From positions 1 to 8,151 of the forward strand of contig JAPOYQ010000014.1 in the NCBI GenBank assembly GCA_026706505.1: a DNA stretch of 8,151 nucleotides, given 5' to 3'. Positions 1 to 6,520 of this stretch are shown piece after piece. Within the stretch, counting starts at the first letter, position 1. Each line of letters opens with the position of its first letter. The notes beneath the pieces were generated by a model that was given only the letters and a program-made list of their open reading frames with translations, was not told where the DNA came from and searched no databases. Both the position numbers and the translations under genes were made by a program. The stretch is from Gemmatimonadota bacterium (lineage in GTDB: Bacteria > Latescibacterota > UBA2968 > UBA8231).

Positions 1-188
1 AGGAAATTGTTCCGCAGCTTCTCGACACCAGTCTTGGTTATAGATGCTGTGGGCGTCCTGCGCGAATCACCGGTGCGACCTGAGAATGACCAATCCGCTT
101 CGTCGAGCTTGGCGCAGAGAATTTCGAGGAATGTCAGCGGAGTAGAAGCCCCTTCTTCCTGAGTGCCAATCGCATAGCGAAATACCAT
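1..188 (-). CDS. Possible partial CDS, unknown function, running off the left edge
   Basis: An open frame on the minus strand begins with ATG at 188 and stays open for 62 codons to the window edge. It starts MVFRYAIGTQEEG, and no family was recognised. It follows the PhyH gene in the same direction, with the PhyH stop 30 bases upstream. A GGAGG lies 11 bases before the ATG, slightly far for a Shine-Dalgarno site. An in-frame TGA further upstream leaves this as the only usual start. The plus strand is also open from base 1 to a TGA at 160-162, so a convergent gene end on that strand is an alternative. Third-position GC is similar in both readings and does not decide between them. Confidence 0.35.
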   Translation of the reverse strand, partial: MVFRYAIGTQEEGASTPLTFLEILCAKLDEADWSFSGRTGDSRRTPTASITKTGVEKLRNNF

Positions 189-218
189 TAGCCAGCAGTC
201 CTCCGGGTTATGCCCCTG

Positions 219-1394
219 TCAGCCACCGCTTTGAATGGACGACTTGATTTCGATACCTTCGTCCCCTTTTAACACTAGATTCGATGCGTAATGGCCTTGC
301 GGCAGCAGGTCGGGATGCCCTCCCACCTTTGCATTGGCCTCTAGCGTTTCAGCAGCGCGGGCGATATTTTTTACGAGAAACTCAGAGATCATACCAGACA
401 ACGAGTTGCCCAGCAGCAATTCCTCTAATGGACGGAAGCCGCTGCTTTCGAGAAAGTCGTTCAATCCGTGAAACAGTCGGTACGTCTCCGCCACCGCCAG
501 TTCTATCTCTTCTAATTTGAGTCCGTAGGGAAGGACGACGCGACGATTCACGTAGCGGGGGTTAAGCGTTCCCGCATCGTCGTTCCTCGCCGTGCGATAG
601 GGGGCAGGATCAAATCCCGGATACCGCGTCGCCATCCCCGCGATAAATTCTTCCGTCCACAGCGAGTCGCCCGGCGGCGGGAAGCCCAGCAGTTCGCGCT
701 GGCGCGGAGTGGCTTCGGCCATGAAGCGATTCATGGCCGCACCTTGGGCACCGCTTTTATACGTGAAGGTGCGACCGCCGTCCCAGGGGCGGTCCTTGCG
801 GGTGAAGCCCACCCACATGACCGGGCGGTGCCCCGCTGGCTCAGTGAAATCGGAGGCAGCGTGGCGGGTGAAGACGCTGTAGAGGCACACCGAGCCGCCG
901 GGGACGATCATCGGCACGGCTTCCGCGTCGGAGCGGCCCTTGGGCACCATGCGGATCGGTGCCATGCCTTCCTCAACGTCGTCAAAGCAGTAGAAACACA
1001 CCAAATTCATAAAATCGTCGGGCTCAATGATCGGCCCCAGTGTGTTGTTGCCGTAGTCGATGTGAAAATTGGTCCCGTATTCCTCGCCGGCGTATTTCAT
1101 ACCTAGGTGGCCCTCGCAGAGCCGAACCTCGCGCGTGCCTAAGACGCGCTCGGCCGCGTCAATCAGATCGGGATGGACGGTGACGTGATTGAGGCCGGAG
1201 TGGTCCCAAGGGAAGACTCTTTGCTGAGGGGTGTCGTTGCGGCGGTCGTTGGCTAGGTATTGGTCGTAGGGCGGGGCAAAATGGGTGAAGAAGCCATCGA
1301 GCGCGGCTTGCTGCTCGTCTTTAGTAAGGAAGTTCTCGACGATCAGGAAGCCCTGTTCTTTGTACGTAGCTAGTTGGGCGTCGGTGATGTGCAT
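219..1394 (-). CDS. Phytanoyl-CoA dioxygenase (PhyH) family Fe(II)/2-oxoglutarate oxygenase
   Basis: This 391-residue cytosolic protein is predicted to hydroxylate or otherwise oxidise a small organic substrate using Fe(II), O2 and 2-oxoglutarate. The iron-binding HxD pair is H111 and D113 in FHIDYGNNTLG. The distal histidine is probably H178 (TRHAASD), and R190, 12 residues later, is well placed to bind the 2-oxoglutarate carboxylate, as in human PhyH. The N-terminus (LATYKEQGFLIVENFLT) is the usual opening of the family. At 391 residues it is longer than the common 250-300. The extra part, roughly residue 205 onward, is helical and unassigned. It follows the aldolase gene after 11 bases with no clear Shine-Dalgarno, so reinitiation is likely. 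There is no signal peptide. The substrate cannot be read from the sequence; members act on lipids, amino acids, ectoine and secondary metabolites. Confidence 0.88.
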   Translation of the reverse strand: MHITDAQLATYKEQGFLIVENFLTKDEQQAALDGFFTHFAPPYDQYLANDRRNDTPQQRVFPWDHSGLNHVTVHPDLIDAAERVLGTREVRLCEGHLGMKYAGEEYGTNFHIDYGNNTLGPIIEPDDFMNLVCFYCFDDVEEGMAPIRMVPKGRSDAEAVPMIVPGGSVCLYSVFTRHAASDFTEPAGHRPVMWVGFTRKDRPWDGGRTFTYKSGAQGAAMNRFMAEATPRQRELLGFPPPGDSLWTEEFIAGMATRYPGFDPAPYRTARNDDAGTLNPRYVNRRVVLPYGLKLEEIELAVAETYRLFHGLNDFLESSGFRPLEELLLGNSLSGMISEFLVKNIARAAETLEANAKVGGHPDLLPQGHYASNLVLKGDEGIEIKSSIQSGG

Positions 1395-1405
1395 GAGGGA
1401 TGTCG

Positions 1406-2320
1406 CTATTGCTCGTCAGCGTAGATCCCCACAATCCGCTGCAACAGGTCCAGGGCCTGCCCTCGCTCGCGCTGGAAAGCATTGCGGCCGATGATGGAGC
1501 CAAAGCCGCCGCCATCGCGGATGCCAGTGATCTCCTTGATTATTTCCTCTTCGCCCTTAGCCGGGCCGCCAGAAAAGATCACCACGCGCCGCCCATTAAA
1601 AGCCGATTGCACCACGTGGCTCACGCACTCGGCCAAGGTGCCCGTCGGCACATCCGCATACGCCTTGCGCGCCTCGTCTTGCTCGATGTGGGCCGTAGGC
1701 GGTTTGACCTTGATGACATGGGCTCCTAGCTGGGCGGCGATTTGGGCGGCGTACGCGGTAACGTCGAGCGCGGTTTCCCCTTCCTTACTTAAGTCCGTGC
1801 CGCGCGGATAGGACCAAACCACCACGACCAAACCGTACCGCTTGGCCTCTTCGGCCAAGGCTTGCAGCTTCTCGTACATCTCCTGCCGTAGCGCCGAACC
1901 CGGATAGACCGTGTAGCCGATGCCAACGCAACCTAGGCGCAGAGCGGCGGAAATGGAGCCAGTGAGCGACTGAGTGGGGTCTGCGTCGGAGTGGAGATTT
2001 TCGCGGTTGTTGAGCTTGAGGATCAGCGGCAAATCGCCGGCGTAGTCGCGCGCGCCCGCTTCGAGGAACCCGAGCGGGGCGGCGTATGCACTAAGGCCAG
2101 CGTCAATGGCCAACTCAAAGTGATAACGCGGATCGTACGCGGGCGGATTGGGAGCGAAGCTGCGTCCGGGCCCGTGCTCGACGCCCTGATCTACGGGCAG
2201 GATGACCAGCTTACCCGTACCGCCGAGCGCACCGTGGTTGAGCAGACGAGCCAAGTTGGTCAAGGTGCCGGGATTGTCGCTGCCATACCAACTTAGAATT
2301 TCGCGGATGCGATCTTGCAT
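1406..2320 (-). CDS. fbaB: Class I fructose-bisphosphate aldolase, FbaB/DhnA (archaeal) type
   Basis: The 304-residue protein should cleave fructose 1,6-bisphosphate to dihydroxyacetone phosphate and glyceraldehyde 3-phosphate through a lysine Schiff base, in glycolysis or gluconeogenesis. The segment LPVDQGVEHGPGRSFAPNP (residues 41-59) closely matches E. coli FbaB. The probable Schiff-base lysine is K204 in HVIKVK, lining up with the DIVKQK region of FbaB. Phosphate-binding glycines lie in FSGGPAKG (249-256) and GFGSIIGRNAF (272-282). I start it at ATG 2320 because GAGAAAGG sits 6 bases upstream. The longer frame to ATG 2362 begins inside the T-tract of the tRNA terminator. E. coli FbaB is longer at its N-terminus (about 350 residues). 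Some DhnA-family members act on related sugar phosphates, so the exact substrate is inferred. Confidence 0.9.
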   Translation of the reverse strand: MQDRIREILSWYGSDNPGTLTNLARLLNHGALGGTGKLVILPVDQGVEHGPGRSFAPNPPAYDPRYHFELAIDAGLSAYAAPLGFLEAGARDYAGDLPLILKLNNRENLHSDADPTQSLTGSISAALRLGCVGIGYTVYPGSALRQEMYEKLQALAEEAKRYGLVVVVWSYPRGTDLSKEGETALDVTAYAAQIAAQLGAHVIKVKPPTAHIEQDEARKAYADVPTGTLAECVSHVVQSAFNGRRVVIFSGGPAKGEEEIIKEITGIRDGGGFGSIIGRNAFQRERGQALDLLQRIVGIYADEQ

Positions 2321-2360
2321 TTTGTACCTTTCTCGCATGTAAAAGAGAGTAGGAATTAGC

Positions 2361-2404
2361 AAAAGAAAAGCTCCTCAATCGCGCAAAGCGCGCTAAAGGA
2401 GCTT
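2361..2404 (-). terminator. Rho-independent terminator after tRNA-Asp
   Basis: On the minus strand AAGCTCCT (from 2404) pairs with AGGAGCTT (ending 2368), and a smaller GCGC/GCGC hairpin sits in the loop. The T-rich tract TTTTCTTTT follows, interrupted by one C. It lies 7 bases past the tRNA 3' end, so it ends the ATP-grasp/larE/def/tRNA unit. The fbaB ATG is about 40 bases further on, so partial read-through into fbaB is possible. Confidence 0.85.
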
Positions 2405-2411
2405 GACAAAA

Positions 2412-2488
2412 TGGCGGGGACGACGAGACTCGAACTCGCGACCTTCGGCGTGACAGGCCGACGTTCTAACCAACTGAACTACGCCCCC
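2412..2488 (-). tRNA. tRNA-Asp (anticodon GTC)
   Basis: The 77-nt gene folds as a full cloverleaf. The acceptor GGGGGCG pairs with CGTCCCC with one G-U; the D-stem is GTTC/GAAC; the anticodon stem is TCGGC/GCCGA around loop CTGTCAC, giving anticodon GTC; and the T-arm loop is TTCGAGT. Discriminator G73 and C38 are known aspartate identity elements, and the 3' CCA is encoded. It lies 36 bases after the def stop and is followed directly by a terminator, so it may be processed from the def transcript. Confidence 0.97.
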
Positions 2489-2524
2489 GTTTGCTTAAGA
2501 AGGTAAAAGTCAGATCAAAGGCTG

Positions 2525-3058
2525 TCAATGGATGGCCGCGGCTTTGGCCTGCGCAGCACTCTCTTTTCTCAACCGCTTGAGCGCGCCGCGCATGAGCTGG
2601 CGCTTGAGAGGGCTGAGGTGGTCGATGAAGAGCTTGCCGTCGAGGTGGTCGATTTCGTGCTGGAGGGCGCGGGCGTAAAAACCTTCACCCGAGGTTTTGA
2701 AAGGCTGGCCATCCAAGCCAGTGGCTTCGACTTCGACCCAAGCGTAGCGCTTGACATCGCCGTACAGGTCGGGAAAGCTCAGACAACCCTCCTCGCCGAT
2801 TTGCTCGCCCTCGTGGCCTGTGACCTTGGGGTTGATCAAGGCCACGGGTTGGCAGTCCGGCTGATGGACGGTCACATCGACGACGCAGACCCGCTTGAGG
2901 ACGCCAATTTGCGGGGCGGCAAGCCCAACCCCCTCCGCTGCGCGCATGGAGTCGAAGAGGTCGGCGACGAGGGCGTGGATGGCGTCATCCACCTCTGCAA
3001 CCTGGGCACACGTCTGGCGGAGGCACTGCGCCCCGAACAGCGCAATTTCGCGTTTCAT
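2525..3058 (-). CDS. def: Peptide deformylase
   Basis: This 177-residue metalloenzyme removes the formyl group from the N-terminal methionine of nascent proteins at the ribosome. All three family motifs are intact: GVGLAAPQ (residues 43-50), EGCLS (90-94, metal ligand C92) and QHEIDH (133-138, ligands H134 and H138, catalytic E135). The length is normal, with a short Lys/Arg/Ala-rich C-terminal tail typical of bacterial forms. The start codon overlaps the larE stop as ATGA, so translation is probably coupled. def usually sits beside fmt or priA, and neither is in view. It is most likely the housekeeping enzyme, though a second specialised copy cannot be ruled out. Confidence 0.96.
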   Translation of the reverse strand: MKREIALFGAQCLRQTCAQVAEVDDAIHALVADLFDSMRAAEGVGLAAPQIGVLKRVCVVDVTVHQPDCQPVALINPKVTGHEGEQIGEEGCLSFPDLYGDVKRYAWVEVEATGLDGQPFKTSGEGFYARALQHEIDHLDGKLFIDHLSPLKRQLMRGALKRLRKESAAQAKAAAIH

Positions 3059-4104
3059 GTGTCCAAGGGGTCTAATTCGAGGGCAATATAGCGCAGACCC
3101 AAATCGGCGAACGCGGCCACTAGGGCCGAGCGCAACGGGGCCTCAGCAAGGCGATCAATGGCTGCTGCGGGCAAGCGCAACACGAGCATCTGGTCGCGCT
3201 GCTCGTACGCAGCCGGCAGCAGCGAATGCGCTGCGAGCAGCGGGTTGACTCGCGCAAAGAGCGGCTCGTCAGCACCGGAATCGGCGATGGAGAGCAGCGC
3301 CTCGTTCATGCTGCCGGAGCGGAAGCCGCACAGATCGACAGTAGTTTGCAGATAGCCAATCTCTCGCAAGTGCTCCAGCAAAGACCGGCGCGCACCCGAG
3401 TCGCCGAGCAGGCGCGTCAAGTCCTCAGCGGGCAACTCAATGCGCGACAGCGTCTCGTGGTGGCGGGCGCGAACCTGATCGAAGCCACAGACCTCGCGTA
3501 GATAGCGTTCAGCATGGTCAATTTGGCGCAAGCCCTCAGCAGTAACTGGCGTGCCGTAGGGAAAGCGCGACGAGAGGCAAGCCATGGCCGGGCGATCCCA
3601 CACCGTCAGCCCCCAGCGCTTGGCTAGGGCGCGCACGTCGTCTTTGGTCAGGCCCGCTTCGGCTAAGGGCGCGTGTACGCCGCGCTCGCGGGCAGCCGTA
3701 GCCCCGGGGCGAAAATCGCCGATATCGTCGGCGTTTTGGCCGTAGAGGATGTAATGGACGTTGAGCGTACTCGCTAGCTGCTCCATGTGGGTGAAAAGCT
3801 CTTGCTTGCAATAGTTGTTGCGGTTTGGCGCGTTTTTTGCGTACTCGGGGTTGTTCAACTCGCGAGTTGTGACCACCTCGTGGCGGATGCCAAACTCGCG
3901 GGTGATCTCGGCAGCCCTCTCCAACTCGCCGGTGGCATAGCTCTCAGAGTCCGCGGTGACGCAGATGGCCCCCTCGCCCAAGACTCGCTGGGCCGCCACC
4001 GCCAGCGTGGCACTATCGACTCCGCCCGAATAGCCGACCAGCACCTGACCCATGGGACGCAGAATTTCTTCGAGATGCGCTAGTTTTTCGTCTAGGGAAA
4101 CCAT
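3055..4104 (-). CDS. larE: LarE-type ATP-dependent sacrificial sulfur transferase with extended C-terminus
   Basis: LarE adenylates the pyridine dicarboxylate precursor of the nickel-pincer nucleotide cofactor and transfers a sulfur from its own cysteine. The PP-loop is YSGGVDSA (residues 25-32). Further family motifs are YGQNADDIGDFRPGA (121-135), the sacrificial-cysteine motif PAMACLSSRFPYG with C176, R212/R214, and DLCGFRSGSMNE (257-268). C176, R212 and R214 fall at the same numbers as recalled for Lactobacillus plantarum LarE. Only one cysteine lies in the C176 motif, pointing to the single-turnover type, not the [4Fe-4S] multi-cysteine type. LarE is normally about 270 residues; this one has 349, and the extra end looks like a degenerate repeat of residues 219-261. 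It starts 5 bases after the ATP-grasp stop with no clear Shine-Dalgarno, so coupling is likely. larB and larC are not in the window. Confidence 0.88.
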   Translation of the reverse strand: MVSLDEKLAHLEEILRPMGQVLVGYSGGVDSATLAVAAQRVLGEGAICVTADSESYATGELERAAEITREFGIRHEVVTTRELNNPEYAKNAPNRNNYCKQELFTHMEQLASTLNVHYILYGQNADDIGDFRPGATAARERGVHAPLAEAGLTKDDVRALAKRWGLTVWDRPAMACLSSRFPYGTPVTAEGLRQIDHAERYLREVCGFDQVRARHHETLSRIELPAEDLTRLLGDSGARRSLLEHLREIGYLQTTVDLCGFRSGSMNEALLSIADSGADEPLFARVNPLLAAHSLLPAAYEQRDQMLVLRLPAAAIDRLAEAPLRSALVAAFADLGLRYIALELDPLDT

Positions 4105-4109
4105 GGCGG

Positions 4110-5558
4110 TCAGAAGGAGGATTTTTCCGCGGACGCAGCGCAGGGCATGATCGCGGCGTCAACCATGCCGTGCAGGATCTTCTTGTCGGCCGGGAACACC
4201 AGCGCTTGGATGCCGCACAGGCGCGGCGCATCGCCGATGACGTAGTAATAAGGACGCAGCATCACCCGGCCCCGCATGGGCACGACCTCGTCGCGCTCAA
4301 AGTCGTAGTAGCGCACGGTGCGGCGGGCGGCCTTGTGGAATTCCTGCAAGACATAGGGCTGATGATCAAAACGATCGAGGGCCTCTTGCACGCGCTCGGC
4401 CCATTCAGCTTCGGCCAGGTCGTGGCCGATGGACACGCCCTTGCTCTCATACGCTATGTTGGAAAAACCCGAGGGCTTGAGTACCAGCTCGCGCTGCTTC
4501 TTGGTTAGCTGCTTCAACTGCTGCCAGTCGCTGACGGGCTGGCCGCCAATGTCGAGGCCGGGAATGATGGCGTGGGGCGGCAGCGGCCGCGCATCGACAA
4601 TCCACGAGCGCGGGATCAAGCTGTCCAAGGCGGCAAAAGGCTCCTTACCCAAAGCGCGGCGCCAATAGGATTTGAGCGCGGGATGGTGGTAGAACGCCAA
4701 CCAGAGCTTTTCTTCGAGATATGCCTTCGGCGGCGGGGTCAAACACAGGGCATTTTTCTTGGTGAAATAGGCAAACAGCTCGGCCTTGGGAATGTTTTTG
4801 AGGTCGAACAGTTCGAAGAAGCGATAGGCCGCGTCAATGCGCCAAGGGGCCGGCTCGTCAGCGCCTTGGAGGAAGAGGCCATTTTCGTCAAAGCGAGCCT
4901 CGCGCGGGTGGGCACTGCGGGCCGGCTTGCCAGCCGCCTGCAAGCGCTCGACCAGCCATTCCATTTCGCGGCGATAGGCCTCGGACTCGTCCGAGACGAA
5001 GAGGGCGAAATGCGGCTCGGCTACCTTGGCGACAGCAGCAATGGCTTCGTAGAACGGGTCAATCAGGCCGCGGGCACCGCCGATGATGTCGTAGCCGAGA
5101 TCCGCATAGACCTCCGAGACTTGGGCGGTGAAGCCCATGCCGCCGGGAATGGCGTCTAGCTCGACTAACTTGAAGCCGTCCTCGGTGAGCAGGAGATCCG
5201 GACGGATGACCAAGGGCAACTGGGACTTGATGCGATTCCAGAGGCCCATTTCGCGCACGGCACTGGGTTTGCCCAAGTCCAAGTACTCGTGAATCCAAGG
5301 CGGCTCGACGCCTTTGACGCTCTGGTGGTAGAGCTGGTTGGAGGCCTTGTAAAACTGATGTAGGACGCCGCCGAGTTGGTCTAGGTAGCGGTGTTGCGCC
5401 AGCGAGAGCCAGAACGGCTCCGGGGCAATGCGCCACGGCAGATTACTGTCCGGGTGTAAATGGGTGCGGTCGCCTTCAAAAAGGCCACCGGCGGGACAAT
5501 GGGCATTGATGTGGAGGCAGAGCGCTTTGAGATCGGATGCGGTACTCGGGAGGGACAT
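4110..5558 (-). CDS. ATP-grasp-like protein with permuted motif order, function unknown
   Basis: The 482-residue soluble protein shows no signal peptide or membrane segment. The N-terminal half contains RPDLLLTEDGFKLVELDAIPGG (residues 119-140); its VELDAIPGG resembles the acidic metal-binding E-x-N/D strand of ATP-grasp enzymes. The C-terminal part contains ELVLKPSGFSNIAYESKGV (357-375), like the strand and glycine-rich loop carrying the ATP-contacting lysine (K361), then PYVLQEF (401-407), like the hinge binding adenine, and RGRVMLRPYYYV (429-440). The metal motif therefore precedes the nucleotide motifs, as in circularly permuted ATP-grasp proteins such as glutathionylspermidine synthase. 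Such enzymes usually join a carboxylate to an amine through an acyl phosphate. It is first in the operon with larE and def. ATG 5558 is used; only a weak GAGAG precedes it. Substrates are unknown. Confidence 0.68.
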   Translation of the reverse strand: MSLPSTASDLKALCLHINAHCPAGGLFEGDRTHLHPDSNLPWRIAPEPFWLSLAQHRYLDQLGGVLHQFYKASNQLYHQSVKGVEPPWIHEYLDLGKPSAVREMGLWNRIKSQLPLVIRPDLLLTEDGFKLVELDAIPGGMGFTAQVSEVYADLGYDIIGGARGLIDPFYEAIAAVAKVAEPHFALFVSDESEAYRREMEWLVERLQAAGKPARSAHPREARFDENGLFLQGADEPAPWRIDAAYRFFELFDLKNIPKAELFAYFTKKNALCLTPPPKAYLEEKLWLAFYHHPALKSYWRRALGKEPFAALDSLIPRSWIVDARPLPPHAIIPGLDIGGQPVSDWQQLKQLTKKQRELVLKPSGFSNIAYESKGVSIGHDLAEAEWAERVQEALDRFDHQPYVLQEFHKAARRTVRYYDFERDEVVPMRGRVMLRPYYYVIGDAPRLCGIQALVFPADKKILHGMVDAAIMPCAASAEKSSF

Positions 5559-5590
5559 CGAATAGGCTCTCTAAAATATGTATGCACACC

Positions 5591-5619
5591 AATTTAGGAT
5601 AAATGATATGCTAGGTCAA
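5591..5619 (-). promoter_or_regulatory. Candidate sigma-70-type promoter for the ATP-grasp/larE/def operon
   Basis: Read on the minus strand, TTGACC (5619-5614) is followed after 17 bases by TAAATT (5596-5591). These match the -35 box in 5 of 6 positions and the -10 box in 4 of 6. The ATG lies 32 bases beyond the -10 box, leaving a short leader. This is called by eye only. Confidence 0.4.
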
Positions 5620-5632
5620 CGCCGCTTGGCTT

Positions 5633-5661
5633 TTGGCAAGACCAAACCCACACCACATATT
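5633..5661 (+). promoter_or_regulatory. Candidate sigma-70-type promoter for the SDR/Gfo operon
   Basis: TTGGCA (5633-5638) and CATATT (5656-5661) are 17 bases apart, matching consensus in 5 of 6 and 4 of 6 positions. The SDR Shine-Dalgarno begins 12 bases later, so the leader would be about 20 bases. Together with the minus-strand promoter it makes the 128-base gap a divergent control region. A short CTTG/CAAG inverted repeat overlaps the -35 box (5625-5640), but it is too weak to call an operator. Confidence 0.33.
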
Positions 5662-5686
5662 TGCTCGGGCCACAAAGGAGCGAGAT

Positions 5687-6517
5687 ATGGAGCTGATAGG
5701 CAGGCGTTGCTTAGTGACCGGCGGCGGGCGCGGCATTGGCCGGGCTATTGCCTTGGCCTTGGCGCGAGAAGGGGCACACGTGGCGATTTTGGCCCGCACC
5801 GGACCAGAGCTAGACGAAACAGCCGCACTTTTGGCAGACCACGGCCAAGCGGAGTTAAAACTACAGGCGGATGTGGGGCGGCGCGAGGAAGTAGATGCGG
5901 CCATTGAGCGCGTGCTCGCAGCTTGGGGTGGAATCGATGTGCTGGTCAACAACGCGGGAATTCAGGGGCCTATAGGGCGGGTGGAAGAGGTCGATCCAGA
6001 CGCTTGGATACAGGTGGTACAGATCAACCTCGGCGGCTGTTTCTACTGCACCCGCAAGGTCTTGCCGGCCATGATCGCCCAGCACTACGGAAAGATCATC
6101 AACCTCTCGGGCGGCGGTGCAGTGGGGCCGCGACCCTTCTTTAGCGCGTATAGCGCCTCCAAGGCCGCAGTCGTGCGCTTTAGCGAGAACTTGGCTGGAG
6201 AAGTGGCTGAGCACGGCATTGACGTCAACGCCATTGCCCCCGGAGCGGTCAACACGCGGATGCTCGACCAGCGGCTAGCAGCCGGCGCGGCCGTGAGTCC
6301 CCAGGAACGGGAGCAGGATCAGCGCCTACTGCGCGAGGGCGACGCTACGGGCGAGCGAGCAGCCGCGCTGGCAGTCTATCTGGCCTCGGCGCGCTCAGAC
6401 GGGCTGACGGGGCGGCTGCTGTCAGCGGTTTGGGATCCGTGGGAAACCTTTGATGTCGAGGCGATTATGGCCACGGAGGCCTTTGCAGTGCGGCGCGTCC
6501 AACAGCAGGAGGACTGA
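5687..6517 (+). CDS. Short-chain dehydrogenase/reductase (classical SDR)
   Basis: This 276-residue NAD(P)-dependent oxidoreductase probably interconverts an alcohol and a ketone on a small polar substrate. The cofactor motif TGGGRGIG is at residues 11-18, acidic D62 precedes V63, and NNAG is at 88-91. The catalytic tetrad is N114, S141, Y155 and K159 (YSASK). PGAVNTRM (185-192) is the usual strand-loop after the active site. The start at 5687 is chosen because AAAGGAG lies 6 bases upstream; an in-frame ATG at 5633 would add 18 residues and overlap the likely promoter. The C-terminus (GLTGRLLSAVWDPWE, then a basic/Gln tail) is longer than in minimal 250-residue SDRs. The stop abuts the GTG of the next gene, so the two enzymes are probably co-translated. 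The substrate is not readable; the Gfo/Idh partner suggests a sugar or polyol. Confidence 0.92.
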   Translation: MELIGRRCLVTGGGRGIGRAIALALAREGAHVAILARTGPELDETAALLADHGQAELKLQADVGRREEVDAAIERVLAAWGGIDVLVNNAGIQGPIGRVEEVDPDAWIQVVQINLGGCFYCTRKVLPAMIAQHYGKIINLSGGGAVGPRPFFSAYSASKAAVVRFSENLAGEVAEHGIDVNAIAPGAVNTRMLDQRLAAGAAVSPQEREQDQRLLREGDATGERAAALAVYLASARSDGLTGRLLSAVWDPWETFDVEAIMATEAFAVRRVQQQED

Positions 6518-6520
6518 GTG
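6507..6520 (+). promoter_or_regulatory. Shine-Dalgarno and GTG start at the SDR/Gfo junction
   Basis: AGGAGG at 6507-6512 lies within the last SDR codons, 5 bases before the GTG at 6518. The SDR stop TGA (6515-6517) and the GTG are directly adjacent. This fixes the unusual GTG start and indicates translational coupling. Confidence 0.85.

Noticed and set aside
2321..2362. Upstream ATG at 2362 as the aldolase start
   Set aside because: It lies in the T-tract of the tRNA terminator and has no Shine-Dalgarno. GAGAAAGG at proper spacing supports ATG 2320, and the added residues do not resemble FbaB.
2412..2488. tRNA-Asp as an integration site for a mobile island
   Set aside because: No integrase gene and no repeated copy of the tRNA 3' end is visible in the window, and both flanks are ordinary metabolic genes.
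2528..3091. Long plus-strand open frame opposite def and the larE end
   Set aside because: It is antisense to two genes with intact catalytic motifs. Its sequence has no recognisable domain, and antisense frames stay open easily in GC-rich coding DNA.
5633..5686. Upstream ATG at 5633 as the SDR start
   Set aside because: It would add 18 unlikely residues before the typical SDR opening. The strong AAAGGAG serves ATG 5687, and 5633 overlaps the likely -35 box.
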